A stretch of 47,534 bases of DNA from Fragilaria crotonensis (taxonomy: Eukaryota; Bacillariophyta; Fragilariophyceae; Fragilariales; Fragilariaceae). How positions within the stretch are numbered: the stretch's first letter is position 1; each line of letters opens with the position of its first letter. Positions 22,118 through 31,822 of this stretch are shown here, piece by piece. The notes beneath the pieces were generated by a model, which was given only the letters and a program-made list of their open reading frames with translations, had not been told where the DNA came from and did not search any database. The translations under genes were made by a program, and so were the position numbers. The stretch covers positions 1 to 47,534 of the forward strand of contig JAKSYS010000498.1 of assembly GCA_022925895.1 (NCBI GenBank), written 5' to 3'.

Positions 22118-24780
22118 CTAACGAGGTGTTGGCTCATCTCGTAAAGCAATCAATCGATTGGTAACTTCAATGACAAGGTCTGTCTTCTTCATTGTCGACA
22201 TGCCTTTAAGTCTAACACCATAGTACAATTTGAGAATGTCTTTTAGAACGGTTGCAGAAAGTGCTTTGACTCCGTCAAAATTGTCCCCAGCAGCAATCTC
22301 AAAGCGCCCCATCAATTCCGAAAGGTAGGGCATCATCTCACGCCGTTGCGCTTCTTCTGCTGATTCCGTCGCTTTTTGCTTTTCTACCTTCTTCAAAGCT
22401 TTCTGTTCAGCAATTTCCTTTGTACGAGTTTTCTCATCAACCTTTCCTTGCTTATAACAGCCACTGCAGCAGCAAGAGCATTCACGTCTCGTATCATCTC
22501 CATTCGACCCGTTGAGTTAAGTACACGACTGTAGCTTCCAACATTTCCATCAATCATGTCAATGCGACGTTTTGCTATCAGTTTAAGTGCACCCTTTCCA
22601 GCGGAATCCTTAAGAATAGACCCCATCATCACATTCTTCTGCGTCGGTTTCAGCAGCTCAACTTGGTCATCGTTCATTTCCACATTCAAGTATGCAGCCG
22701 GTGCTAGACTGGCATTGTTTCCGGACTCTTGGGTAGCAACAAAGTTAGTAATATGGTGGAATAACATCAATTGATTTCCTTATCGTATCGAGCTTCCTTG
22801 TATTTTTCAACTAAGGCAACGGGTCTCCAGGAGAAAATCATATCTATCTGAGATTGACGTTCTTGTTGTTGCGTCTGTTGTGTTGTCAAGCATCTCGCAT
22901 TATCGGTGCGGGTCTGATTCATATTATTGCAGTCGTCAAAAACAAAACACTTGGATCTCGCTTGGCAGCAAGGTAACAACATCGAAGTTTTCCAACATCG
23001 CCAAGTGGAACATATTTCACAAGGCGTAAGACATTCATTGTCGTCCAAACTGGCTTCCTTTCCATTGTCGCATCCTTGTGAAGCTGTCAATCACTGACAC
23101 AACAGCATGGCGGTCATCGATTGACATGTTCTTCCACACAGCAGGCATCGCATCAAACAGACTTGTTCGTTGCGCAAAGAACTCACCACTGCTAAGCTTA
23201 CCGTCAATTTTCTTCAGCCAGATGTCAAAAGGAACTCGGTGTCTTGGATGTAGGTTTACCTTCGTGAAAGATTCAACCCAAGCAGCTGGCTTAATCTTTT
23301 TCAAGGCCTCGATTGCAATTGTAATGAGATACCATTGGTCAAGGCGTACCCCTATATGTGGACGAATCAAATCAAGGTTCATTCGCATCCCTGCCTTGTC
23401 GTTCTTTGCCACAGACTGGTCGTATGCCTGATTTAAGTGTGACGTGTCGCCTTCTTCTTTCAGAATCATTATCTTTCGTTCGAAAAATGCTGCCTGAGCC
23501 TCGTGGACGTTCACATGGCTACCAAACCCATCCAAGGAGACAATTACCCACCACTCTGGATGGTCGCAAATGTGAGGCATTCTTCGTATGCCGTCAGCAA
23601 GCTGCGGTACAATTTCAGCGTAAACCGAATCGGTCATGTACGCCGAAGGGGTCATGTACACCTTTGAATTTGGTGGAACATCTGGCATCGTATCGATTGA
23701 TCGGAGTGCCCGACAAGTAATTTGTTTCCCAGCAGCCAAAAAAATCCATGGTCCTGAGAAACCTCCAGCTGCACCGGTTCGTAGAACAGTTATGGATGCC
23801 CGGCAATCCTCCATTATCTTCTCAGTCTTTGATTTACTTGCCGTCCCAATCACTCGCACTGTTCCATCGCTAGCTAGTAAGGACGACTCGTCCATATTAC
23901 AGAAGAAATGTTCTTTGATTTCATCGAACTTCTCCGCTGGAAGGTTGAGTCTTTGTTGCTCAGCCAATGCAAAATCCACTGCTGTATGCCAGCGCAGCTG
24001 TTGTTCAACGGTTATCTGAGATCTCTTTGTAGTTGTTTTCTGAGCAGTTACAACCCGACCACCGCGTTTCAATCCGGACAGTTTGCCCTTGCGCACAAGG
24101 TGGTCATAGTGATTTTTGGCTTGCTGCCGTGAGTCACATTGTGACAGTTCCATCACCATTGTGATTATCTCAGAACGTGTCATGCCATTGTTCCGAAGAT
24201 CTCGGGATATGGCTATATCTGTCAGAAATTTGCAGTCATCTGCAGTCAACAGGGGCGCCCTCCCACCGCCACATTCTGCCTTTGGGAAGACCATCTGACA
24301 TGTCACATCACCAAGTGGAATGCTGTGTTGTTTTGCTGCTGCTTCAAATGCAGCCTTGTGTCGACCCATCGTTGTTCTTGGAATATGTATCAAGAGTCCT
24401 GGCGTGCAGTAATTCTTGCCAGTGCGACTTGCGTTGATTACAGCTGCCTTCAATAAAGCAAACATGTCAGGATCCCTCCTCCACTTGTCATACATTCCTC
24501 GCTCTCTCTTCGATGAAGGTTCTTCAAAAGACAGCACAGCACCTCGCTTTGCCCGTTGTCCATCATCCTCATCAGTTTCGTCTCGCAGCGGAGATTTCTT
24601 GGGACGACCTCTAGGCAGCTTCGCAGGTAAAACAAACCATCCACGAATGTCACCTTTTTCCTTTGCATCCTCTATCTGTTTTCTTGTTACAAGCATGCTT
24701 GATGTAGGAGTAGCAGCCTTTTTGCTGCCATTGATAGGATCTGACATGTTGATGTTGTCCATTTGCTTGTATGATTGCAA
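22118..24780 (-). mobile_element. pogo/DDE_1-like transposase with AT-hook and SAP-like domain; 3' part frameshifted
   Basis: The first frame (24780-23035, 581 residues) is intact. An AT-hook, PRGRPKK, is at residues 56-62. The conserved region YDKWRRDPDMFALLKAAVINA...IPRTTM follows, then helix-turn-helix-like segments. The catalytic triad is NMDESS (D297), SLDGFGSH (D417) and DTSHLNQAYDQSVAKN (D454), the DDE_1/pogo layout. Past residue 581 the coding sequence continues through frame changes near 23085, 22920, 22765 and 22400. The continuation includes RKPVWTTMNVLRLVKYVP, NQTRTDNARCLTTQQTQQQ and a lysine/glutamate-rich stretch. It ends at 22118 after LKDILKLYYGVRLKGMSTMKK-type sequence, which fits a SAP DNA-binding motif. 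These changes could be decay, assembly slips or, less likely, small introns. Terminal repeats were not found. A relic of a close relative lies at 37540-38060. Confidence 0.8.
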
Positions 24781-25214
24781 TTAATCTACCGGTAGTCGGG
24801 TACGTAGACCCTACCTGATGCAAGTAGTGAAACTTGGGAGCAACACGGAATACCGAGGTGCGCATGCAGGAGCATACCTGAATGTCGATTTTTATTGCAT
24901 AAATGAATAGATCCTGGCAAGGGGATTCCAGAGCCGCCAATATTTTTGTTTTGACTAAAAACTGAACTAGTAAAAAAAATCTATTCCTACGGCAGTTTCT
25001 ACACAACGTATACCACAGCCATTTGTCCAAAAGTGTCAGCTGTCCAACGAAGTCATCCTGCTTCTACTCAGGTGTATGCAGAATGACATAGGGTTTTTAT
25101 GCCGATACCCGCCGATACCCGTGTATCATATGATAGTTTGGATTGCAGGATTCTCGTTTGCACGGCGTGCATTGGAATTCCGTCACAAATGACAGGTGAA
25201 GCATTCTATTCTCA
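24781..25214. other. intergenic
   Basis: No gene. It holds the upstream regions of the minus-strand transposase and of the plus-strand transporter. Confidence 0.4.
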
Positions 25215-27012
25215 ATGTTGGTAGAGGTGAGCAATCGAAGTAGACGGAGTACACCGGAACGACAACAGCCACAACCGGATGCAGTAGCAGCACCACCACA
25301 ACCATCGTCACCACCACCACAACCATCGTCACCACCACCACCACAACCAATGTGGTCACGTCAAAAGCCTCTTTCGGTCGTCGAACAGCAACAAACATCG
25401 GATGGAGTGGAGAGACATTTGACATTATTGGATCTTGTTTCGGTCGGAATTGGTGGAACGATTGGTTCTGGCATTTGTTCTCGCCGGGTATATTGCACAT
25501 CATCATGCTGGACCAGCTACATTTATTAGCTTTGCTATTTCTGGACTTGCTGCCGTTTGTTCTGGACTGTCCTTTGCCGAACTGGCGGGTCGAATCCGGC
25601 ATCTGGATCCACGTACGTGTATGCCTATGTTGCCATGGGTGAATTGGCAGCTGTTCTTGCAGCAGCATGTCTGACACTAGAATATGCAGCAGCTGGAGCT
25701 GCCGTGGCGAGAAGTTGGGGTGATAAGGTTGTGTTGTGGCTGCAACAGAATTTGGGACTTGCGACGACCATCACATCAGTATTGAATCCTGGATATGGAC
25801 TCAATCCCATGGCATTTTTAATATCTGCAGCGTCACTGTGGATGCTATTGAATGGAGTCAAGGAAACAAAATGTGTTTCAAATGCTATGACGACGCTGAA
25901 GCTATTATTGGTATTGTTTATGATTTTTGGTGGACTATACTTTTGTGATTCCTCCAATCTTACGCCATTTGTACCCTTTGGAACGGCGGGCGTCCTACGG
26001 GGAGCAACCTCATCATTCTTTGGATATCTTGGATACGATGAAGTTTGTTGCATTGCAGGAGAATCCTTAAATCCTCGTCGTGACTTGCCTCGGGCTGTCC
26101 TGTTGACACTCGCGTCGGTCGCTGCCATTTACATGACGGCAGCATTTGCACTCTGGGATGCAAACGTATTCGACTGTGGATGACACGAGTGGATTTCAAT
26201 GGCATTCGCATCGAATGGTGCACAGTGGGCCATGCAATTGACGGCTGCTGGTGAAATCATTGACCTCCCGTTGTGGTTCTGCTTTCGCTCATGGCACAAC
26301 CCCGTCTCAATATGCGCTTGCCAAGGATGGGTTGCTTCCACAGGTATTTTCCCGACTGGATGACCAAGGGAATCTCAGATCCGGAACTTGGATTGCTGGA
26401 ACTGTAATGTCAATTGTTGCAGGTTGTGTTCCATTTTCGTTTCTGGATGATTTGATTTCGGCTGGTATCCTAGTGTCATTCTGCATGACGAATACGTGCC
26501 TCGTCTTGATGCGATGCGAGTCACCATCACCCGCGTTGTTACCGCGGGGCATGGCCCTCTACAATATCATGTGCTTTGTCACGACAATATCGCTTTCTCA
26601 TGGAACAATGCTGTGGGTGAGCGCATTGTTGTGTTTGTTCCTTTTGCTATTGGCATGTTATTTGTGCAAGGCGTGTCCCAAAAGTCAACGCTTTGGGAAT
26701 AATGATACTGCCACCAATCATGGCTTTATTGGTAGCGAACATGTCGAGCATGATTCGTTCTTTGAGGCACCATGCGTTCCCTTGATTCCACTATTGGGAA
26801 TTTTTATCAATTGGTACCTGATCTCTCAACTCGAGTGGACTGGACTGCTACTACTGGTCGCGTATCTTGGAATGACGACGGTATTGTATTTTACATGCTG
26901 TGCGAATAACAGCAGCAGCAACCACAGCATCAAGCCCAGTTGGAAGCAGGGGCAGTATCGCAGTGTTGGTCTGACTGATGACGAGAACGGCGACGACGGG
27001 ATTATGCTATGA
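25215..27012 (+). pseudogene. cationic amino acid transporter (APC/CAT family), about five frameshifts
   Basis: An N-terminal Q/P-rich tail (encoded by CCA/CAC triplet repeats, 25262-25350) is followed by the first membrane helix DLVSVGIGGTIGSGI, the signature of APC-superfamily amino acid permeases of the CAT (SLC7) type. These move lysine, arginine or other amino acids across membranes. The frame then slips near 25483 (expected FVLAGYIAHHHAGPATFIS), near 25593 (AATCCGG, one C short; then ASGSTYVYAYVAMGELAAVL), near 26170, near 26195, near 26267 and near 26310. The long middle frame (25557-26183) holds helices through GYLGYDEVCCIAGESLNPRRDLPRA, and the last frame (26251-27012) holds LAKDGLLPQVFSRLD and the C-terminal helices. 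Most slips are one missing base in a short run, so the gene is either decayed or wrongly assembled. No intron borders explain them. Confidence 0.8.
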
Positions 27013-27687
27013 GGGAACTTTTTGACCAGAACTACAATTGCAACTCGCATAACAAAAATACACAACGCACGGGCCGATGCATGAGGTGAGTTTTGAGAGG
27101 CAAATAAGATGGATGCCTGTACAGATCGAACAGTTGGCTCCACCCGACAATCCAGCGGCGCTGCATCATGGGCGACGACGAAAATGAAAAGGCAATTATA
27201 CCAACGAAGGTGAAATCACCCTCTTGGGCAATCTTTTCACCATCACCTAGAATAGATTTCTTTAAAGCAAGAAGACAGCGATATGGGCTGATTATATAAC
27301 GTGTTTGTTCTCGGGACTAGTTGCGGGTGCGTTTGTGGTGACCTCGGGAGTGAAGTGAATGGTGACGGATCATAAAATTGATCGACACCATAGTATGGCT
27401 TTGGAATAATGTGCGTACAGCACAGATGTTTGATGTCGAACCCTCCAAACGAGGTGTGGGTTCTGAGCTTGTCTTTGAAAAAGACAGCGAGTGATTGAGT
27501 GTGTGCGTGTGCGCGCGTGATGTGTGTGTTGTTTGTGAACGTCGAACCATGGTTGGGGGTGACAGAATGCAACATGATGTCATCACTGAAATGGGACGCA
27601 GACAAGTGGAAAGAAACCATGCTCGGGTACGAACTGTAGAGCAAAGCATGGCAGCACACGAGGACCAACAGAATCTTGTCTCGTGCC
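27013..27687. other. 3' intergenic region between convergent genes
   Basis: This separates the ends of the transporter (plus) and bZIP gene (minus). It contains a GT-rich stretch (27495-27535) and no recognisable gene; the frames on either strand here look like chance. Confidence 0.5.
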
Positions 27688-28891
27688 TTAGTAGGAGTTC
27701 ACAATGGCAGGGTAGCTCATACTTTCTTGAATGTCAGGTGTCTTGATGTCGTCGTTGCTTGGAGCCCCTGCTGCTGCCAACTGGGGAGACGCGTGAGGAG
27801 TAATGACAGCGTTGGGTCCAAATTGGTGATTCTTGGCAACTTTAGCCAATACTTGGCGCATTCTCTTGTTATCATCTGCGAGTTCATCAATCTTCTTTAG
27901 AATAGTGGCGACAAACGACTTTCTGCGATCTCGCGTCATCTTGGCATGCATGCGATTGCGTTCACGTCTGGAACAAAGAAGTTAGGGAAGGCGTCAACAT
28001 TTCTACACCACACACAAAACGATGTATTTGGACTCGGACTTACCGAAGAGCTTCAAGCTGACGTTTGGAAAGTGTCTTGCGTGCCCCATTTTCATCGCAG
28101 TAGACACCAGATTTCCAATTAATGTGAGTCTTCGAACCGCCGACTAGGTGTGTCTGGCCATCGAGTGTAAGCTTAATTGGTTCACTTGTCTTTTCTTCGT
28201 CATCTTCTGAAATCGAACGCATGCTGTGTTTTCCTAGCTCGTCGCTAACCATGGGCATGGGCACTCCGACGTCATTGTTGTGACGATCAGCCGATTGAAC
28301 AACATGACCAGAGGATATACCAAGAAGGATGGATGCAATGTTGCATTCTTCAATGCTCTGTTTGAGCTTCTTGTTCTCTGCTTCAAGACCCTGGGCTTCC
28401 AATTTGAGAGTTTCCAACTGCGCTTTCTTTCGAAGTCTGGTACGACGAGCATGTTCACGGTTCCGTTCACGACTTCGGGCAATCCTCTTTTCCGCATCAT
28501 CCTCGTCATTGTCGTCATCTTCGTCTTCTTCAACATCATCATCATTGCCATTGGATGGTTGTTGTCCCAAGTGATCCATATCGCAGTGACTTGGATGATG
28601 TTTGGTGACACAATTCTTGGACTTGGACATGAACTGCACGGACTCGTGACTGGAATGGTGCATGTCATTGTCAGTTTCTGGAGTGTCATTGTAAAACTGA
28701 GAAACGAGAACGGAATTGGGATCTCGTTTCCGTTTCATCAGGTTCGGCTCGTCGATCATCATCCTTGGGGATGTATCTGTACAAGTATCTGATCCAACAA
28801 AGATGGAAACAGGAGTACAAGCATTTTCAGCGATCTGGGCTGCAGCAGCAATGGCAGCTGCCATGGCTTGGGCGGCTGATTCATCGTTCAT
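27688..28891 (-). CDS. two-exon transcription factor with two bZIP domains
   Basis: Exon 1 is 28891-28044 and exon 2 is 27967-27688. The 76-bp intron (28043-27968) starts GTAAGT and ends CAG, and joins codon CG|A in frame, giving 375 residues. bZIP 1 has an acidic lead, then ARSRERNREHARRTRLRKK (about 138-156; N-x7-R) and a zipper-like helix with EAENKKLKQS. bZIP 2 spans the splice site: LEALRRERNRMHAKMTRDRR (about 280-299; again N-x7-R) with KIDELADDNKRMRQVL after it. Before bZIP 2 lies SGVYCDENGARKTLSKRQ, a stretch I associate with diatom bZIPs. The two basic regions share RERNRxHAxxTRxRxK, which suggests internal duplication. The start MNDESAAQ precedes an alanine-rich helix. It should be a nuclear DNA-binding regulator; its targets are unknown. 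Confidence 0.9.
27968..28043 (-). other. intron in bZIP gene
   Basis: The donor is CG|GTAAGT and the acceptor CAG|ACGTGAA on the minus strand. Removal joins two open frames inside the second basic region, so the intron splits a DNA-binding domain. Confidence 0.85.
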
Positions 28892-30082
28892 GGTACAAAA
28901 ATTAATAAAGAAAAGGACTTATGTCATATGTATTGCAGTAGTGATACACCCTTGAGTTCGCAGGAAAAATGTGGGAACAACAGATATTTTTGCATGAAAC
29001 ATGTACTGATATCTACGCAAGACGTGATGATCCGTGATCGAACTCTGATCCACACTTCCCCCATGGTTTTTCAGGCGGGAGAATTGCTGTTGGCTCGACA
29101 CAAACCCGGCTGCTCCCTGTCTCGTAGCGGTGTCATCAGCAGCAGCACGTCGTCGAAAATTGAACTTCACCATACTAACTAGGTGCGTACTCGTACGCAC
29201 TCATCATCATGTGACACAAACCAGCGAAACCAAGAGTCAGAGACCGAATTTCAGTCACACCAGATGACTCCGAGCCATGCGATTGGGCCACACCCCTGGT
29301 AACAGCTGTGACATGCATTTCAGCATTTCAAAACCCACGCCTCGGAGCTCTCCTGGTTTGTTTTCTCGCTGCTGAGTTTCAACGCATTGCGCACGCAATT
29401 GAAGTTGACAGCCAGAAGATATAATTCTGGGTACTGGATTCTGAAGCAGTACCAGGAGCCTGGTACTACAGTAGGATCATGGAGGGCCCCACTGCGCAAT
29501 TCATAGTGCGGCGGATGCTTGCTGCACGCAGGCCGTTGTCACTGTCCCTCGTCCCGCCACCTCCGTTTCTCTGACTCCGACGCTATCTCGTACTGGTACT
29601 CCAGTACGACAATGTGCAGTGTATGGTAGTGGCGAACTTGTACTGGTACTATTACCGTACTGTGTTTATGAAAGTACCCGGAACTTTTCTACTACTTGTA
29701 CGGTAGAGGAGTGTCTCGTACTCGTAGTCGTTTACACTGTAGACAACTTACCGTAAATGCATCGGTCTAAGGCGTCTGGCATACTGTACGTGTTGCTGTC
29801 CTCATTGCCACCAAATCTTGTGAGGTCAAGTCACTCACTTTTATCGTCATTTCCTCAACATACATTCAAGCGGACGGACGGCCCGGATGGTATGATCGTC
29901 TCACTGTCCAACATTAGCTTCTATACCCAACAACTTCAATCACCAACAACCGACAACCCTGCAAGAAGATTTGGGAAATCGCAATCTGCAAAGGGCGAAG
30001 TAGTAAAGAGTATCAGCACTCATTGTCCGATCGACGGGTTCGAACGCAAGCCTCTCAAACCAAGGTGCACACATACCCAAAT
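28892..30082. promoter_or_regulatory. shared upstream region of divergent bZIP and TPR genes
   Basis: About 1.2 kb between two divergent genes. From 29580 to 29760 the sequence is packed with GTAC-centred motifs (CGTACTGGTACTCCAGTACG, TGTACTGGTACTATTACC, TACCGTAC). Such palindromic GTAC sites also lie near other genes in the window. Their regulatory role is inferred. Open frames here look like chance. Confidence 0.4.
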
Positions 30083-31366
30083 ATGCCAAAGAAGCCAAAG
30101 TCATCCGCCAAAAAGAAGGGACAAAAACCCAAGCAACCGCAATCGGCGATCCAGCTTGTCGCAATCGCAGATGAAGCCATGCAATCTCTTGACGTCCACA
30201 CGGCGATGATCCATTACCAACAAGCTGTTCCGCTATTGGAAAATCAAGACAATCATGAAAAGGAATTGGCGGCAGTACTGGCAAAGCTTGCCGAGTGTAA
30301 AGTATCCATGGGTGATCAAGACGGAGCGAGGGATGACTTTGAACGAGCCATTGAACTTTCACCACCAGGTCCCGTGCGAGCCTGCCTATATCTCTATGTT
30401 GGCCAGCTGAGCTCCGATGAGGAGGCGCTTGAGGCCCATCGAAAGGGCATTCATGAGTTGGAACAATGCATTGCTCAGAAACAACAACAGCAATCACAAA
30501 ATTCAGAAAACGGCGCCTCCAATAGTGGAATTGCTGCTAGTAATGGCGGCAACACGGACAACAATGGCGACGATGGTACCACACTGGCAGATCTGCAACT
30601 TCATTTGGTCCGAGCACATTGTGCATTGGCGGAACTGTATCTGACAGATCTGTGTTTTGAAGAAAATGCCGAACAAGAGTGCGAGTCGCATGTGCAAAAG
30701 GCTCTGCAACTATGCGACCCACCTCTGGTCGATGCACTGCAAGCAATGGCATCACTTCGTCTATCACAACAAAAGGATGCTACACCGTATATTTTGCAAG
30801 CCTATCAAACTATGAGAACTGGCTGTGAAGCGTTGGCTGCGCTTGTTGGTCTCAAAGAAGAAGAAGATGATGATAATTTGGAAGGTAATCCTCATGACAC
30901 GACGGGTGCCATGGAACTAACCGAAGTCGATGCCGTGAATAGTCTTCCTGGGTTCGAATTCCGATGTCAGACTGCCAAACTATTGTTGGAATGTGCGGCG
31001 ACGACGGAATCCACCAACATGACCTGCGTTCAAGCGGCAATTCATGTACTGGGATCACTCCTTGCCGAAAACGATGAAATTGTGGAAATTTGGTTCCTCC
31101 TCGGGTGTGCATTCGACTTGCTAGAGTCTCCTCGACTCGCGCAGCACTACTGGCAACAAGCGCTCGATATGCTCCTCAAGGTTCAGGAACAACTCAAGCA
31201 AGATGCTGAGGATGATGATGATGACGATGATGTACTAGAGGAGTTGAATGCGTGCGAAGGCCAAATAGAAGACATTCGAAACAAACTTGAACGAATCGAG
31301 CAAAGTGGTGATCTTAACCAACTCGATGCTGATGAAATGGACGTGGAAGACAGTTGCTTTCTATAA
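30083..31366 (+). CDS. TPR protein, Acl4-like ribosomal protein chaperone
   Basis: I choose the ATG at 30083 (MPKKPKSSAKKKGQKPKQ, 427 residues) over the in-frame ATG at 30023 because the lysine-rich start fits this family. Degenerate TPR helices follow: QLVAIADEAMQSLDVHTAMIH, ELAAVLAKLAECKVSMGDQD with FERAIELSP, and later IVEIWFLLGCAFDLLESPRL with HYWQQALDML. The segment VEIWFLLGCAFDLL resembles, from memory, the C-terminal region of yeast Acl4, which protects ribosomal protein uL4 (Rpl4) before assembly into the 60S subunit. Low-complexity inserts (QQQQSQNSENG; a glycine/asparagine stretch near residues 150-170; poly-Asp DDDDDDD near the end) are typical of diatom proteins. Acidic tails suit binding of a basic ribosomal protein. 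The family call is likely; one-to-one orthology is not proven. No frame defects. Confidence 0.75.
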   Translation: MPKKPKSSAKKKGQKPKQPQSAIQLVAIADEAMQSLDVHTAMIHYQQAVPLLENQDNHEKELAAVLAKLAECKVSMGDQDGARDDFERAIELSPPGPVRACLYLYVGQLSSDEEALEAHRKGIHELEQCIAQKQQQQSQNSENGASNSGIAASNGGNTDNNGDDGTTLADLQLHLVRAHCALAELYLTDLCFEENAEQECESHVQKALQLCDPPLVDALQAMASLRLSQQKDATPYILQAYQTMRTGCEALAALVGLKEEEDDDNLEGNPHDTTGAMELTEVDAVNSLPGFEFRCQTAKLLLECAATTESTNMTCVQAAIHVLGSLLAENDEIVEIWFLLGCAFDLLESPRLAQHYWQQALDMLLKVQEQLKQDAEDDDDDDDVLEELNACEGQIEDIRNKLERIEQSGDLNQLDADEMDVEDSCFL

Positions 31367-31822
31367 TTGCGCTCTTCTTTGTTTCAGTCTCGACAAGATC
31401 TTATAGCAAACATCAGGCTTCTCTAGGGTGGCAAGTCCGAGACACATGCAGCACCGAGTGTTCTAATGGTTGAATTATGTAGAAGCAACAAATTTCTGAT
31501 GATGAATCGCCACAAGGTATTACTTCTGGTGCATCTAATTCATAGAACTATGAACAAGTGGCGGTACCGCATGAAATAGAAGTTATCCTACTCCTTTTTA
31601 AATTTGCTTTGTGCGTGCGTGTGTGTTGGGTGCTATGTATGTTACGTGTGACTGAGCTATGCTATAAGTGACGGATGTGTGTATAAATGGGCCGGTACAA
31701 CAGTGCCGTAGGCATCGCGTGGCGGTGCGCCGGTGCTATACATCCAAAGTTCCAGAATCCGGGTCGTGCACCATGGGGAGGCGTCGGTCGGCAGCGGGGG
31801 CGGCGGCGATGGGGCATATCAG
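31367..31822. other. 3' flank of the TPR gene and 3' end of the GC-rich retrotransposon
   Basis: The base composition changes sharply near 31690: AT-rich host sequence gives way to GC-rich sequence, which probably marks the 3' end of the minus-strand retrotransposon. No gene and no poly(A) tail was identified. Confidence 0.5.

Noticed and set aside
22051..24800. CTACCGGTAG on both sides of the pogo-like transposase as terminal repeats
   Set aside because: The match is a self-complementary decamer, does not extend, and similar ACCGGTAG occurs elsewhere (42081, 44594).
25183..26128. Minus-strand frames of 164 and 167 codons with valine runs
   Set aside because: Antisense of CCA/CAC repeats and of the amino acid transporter.
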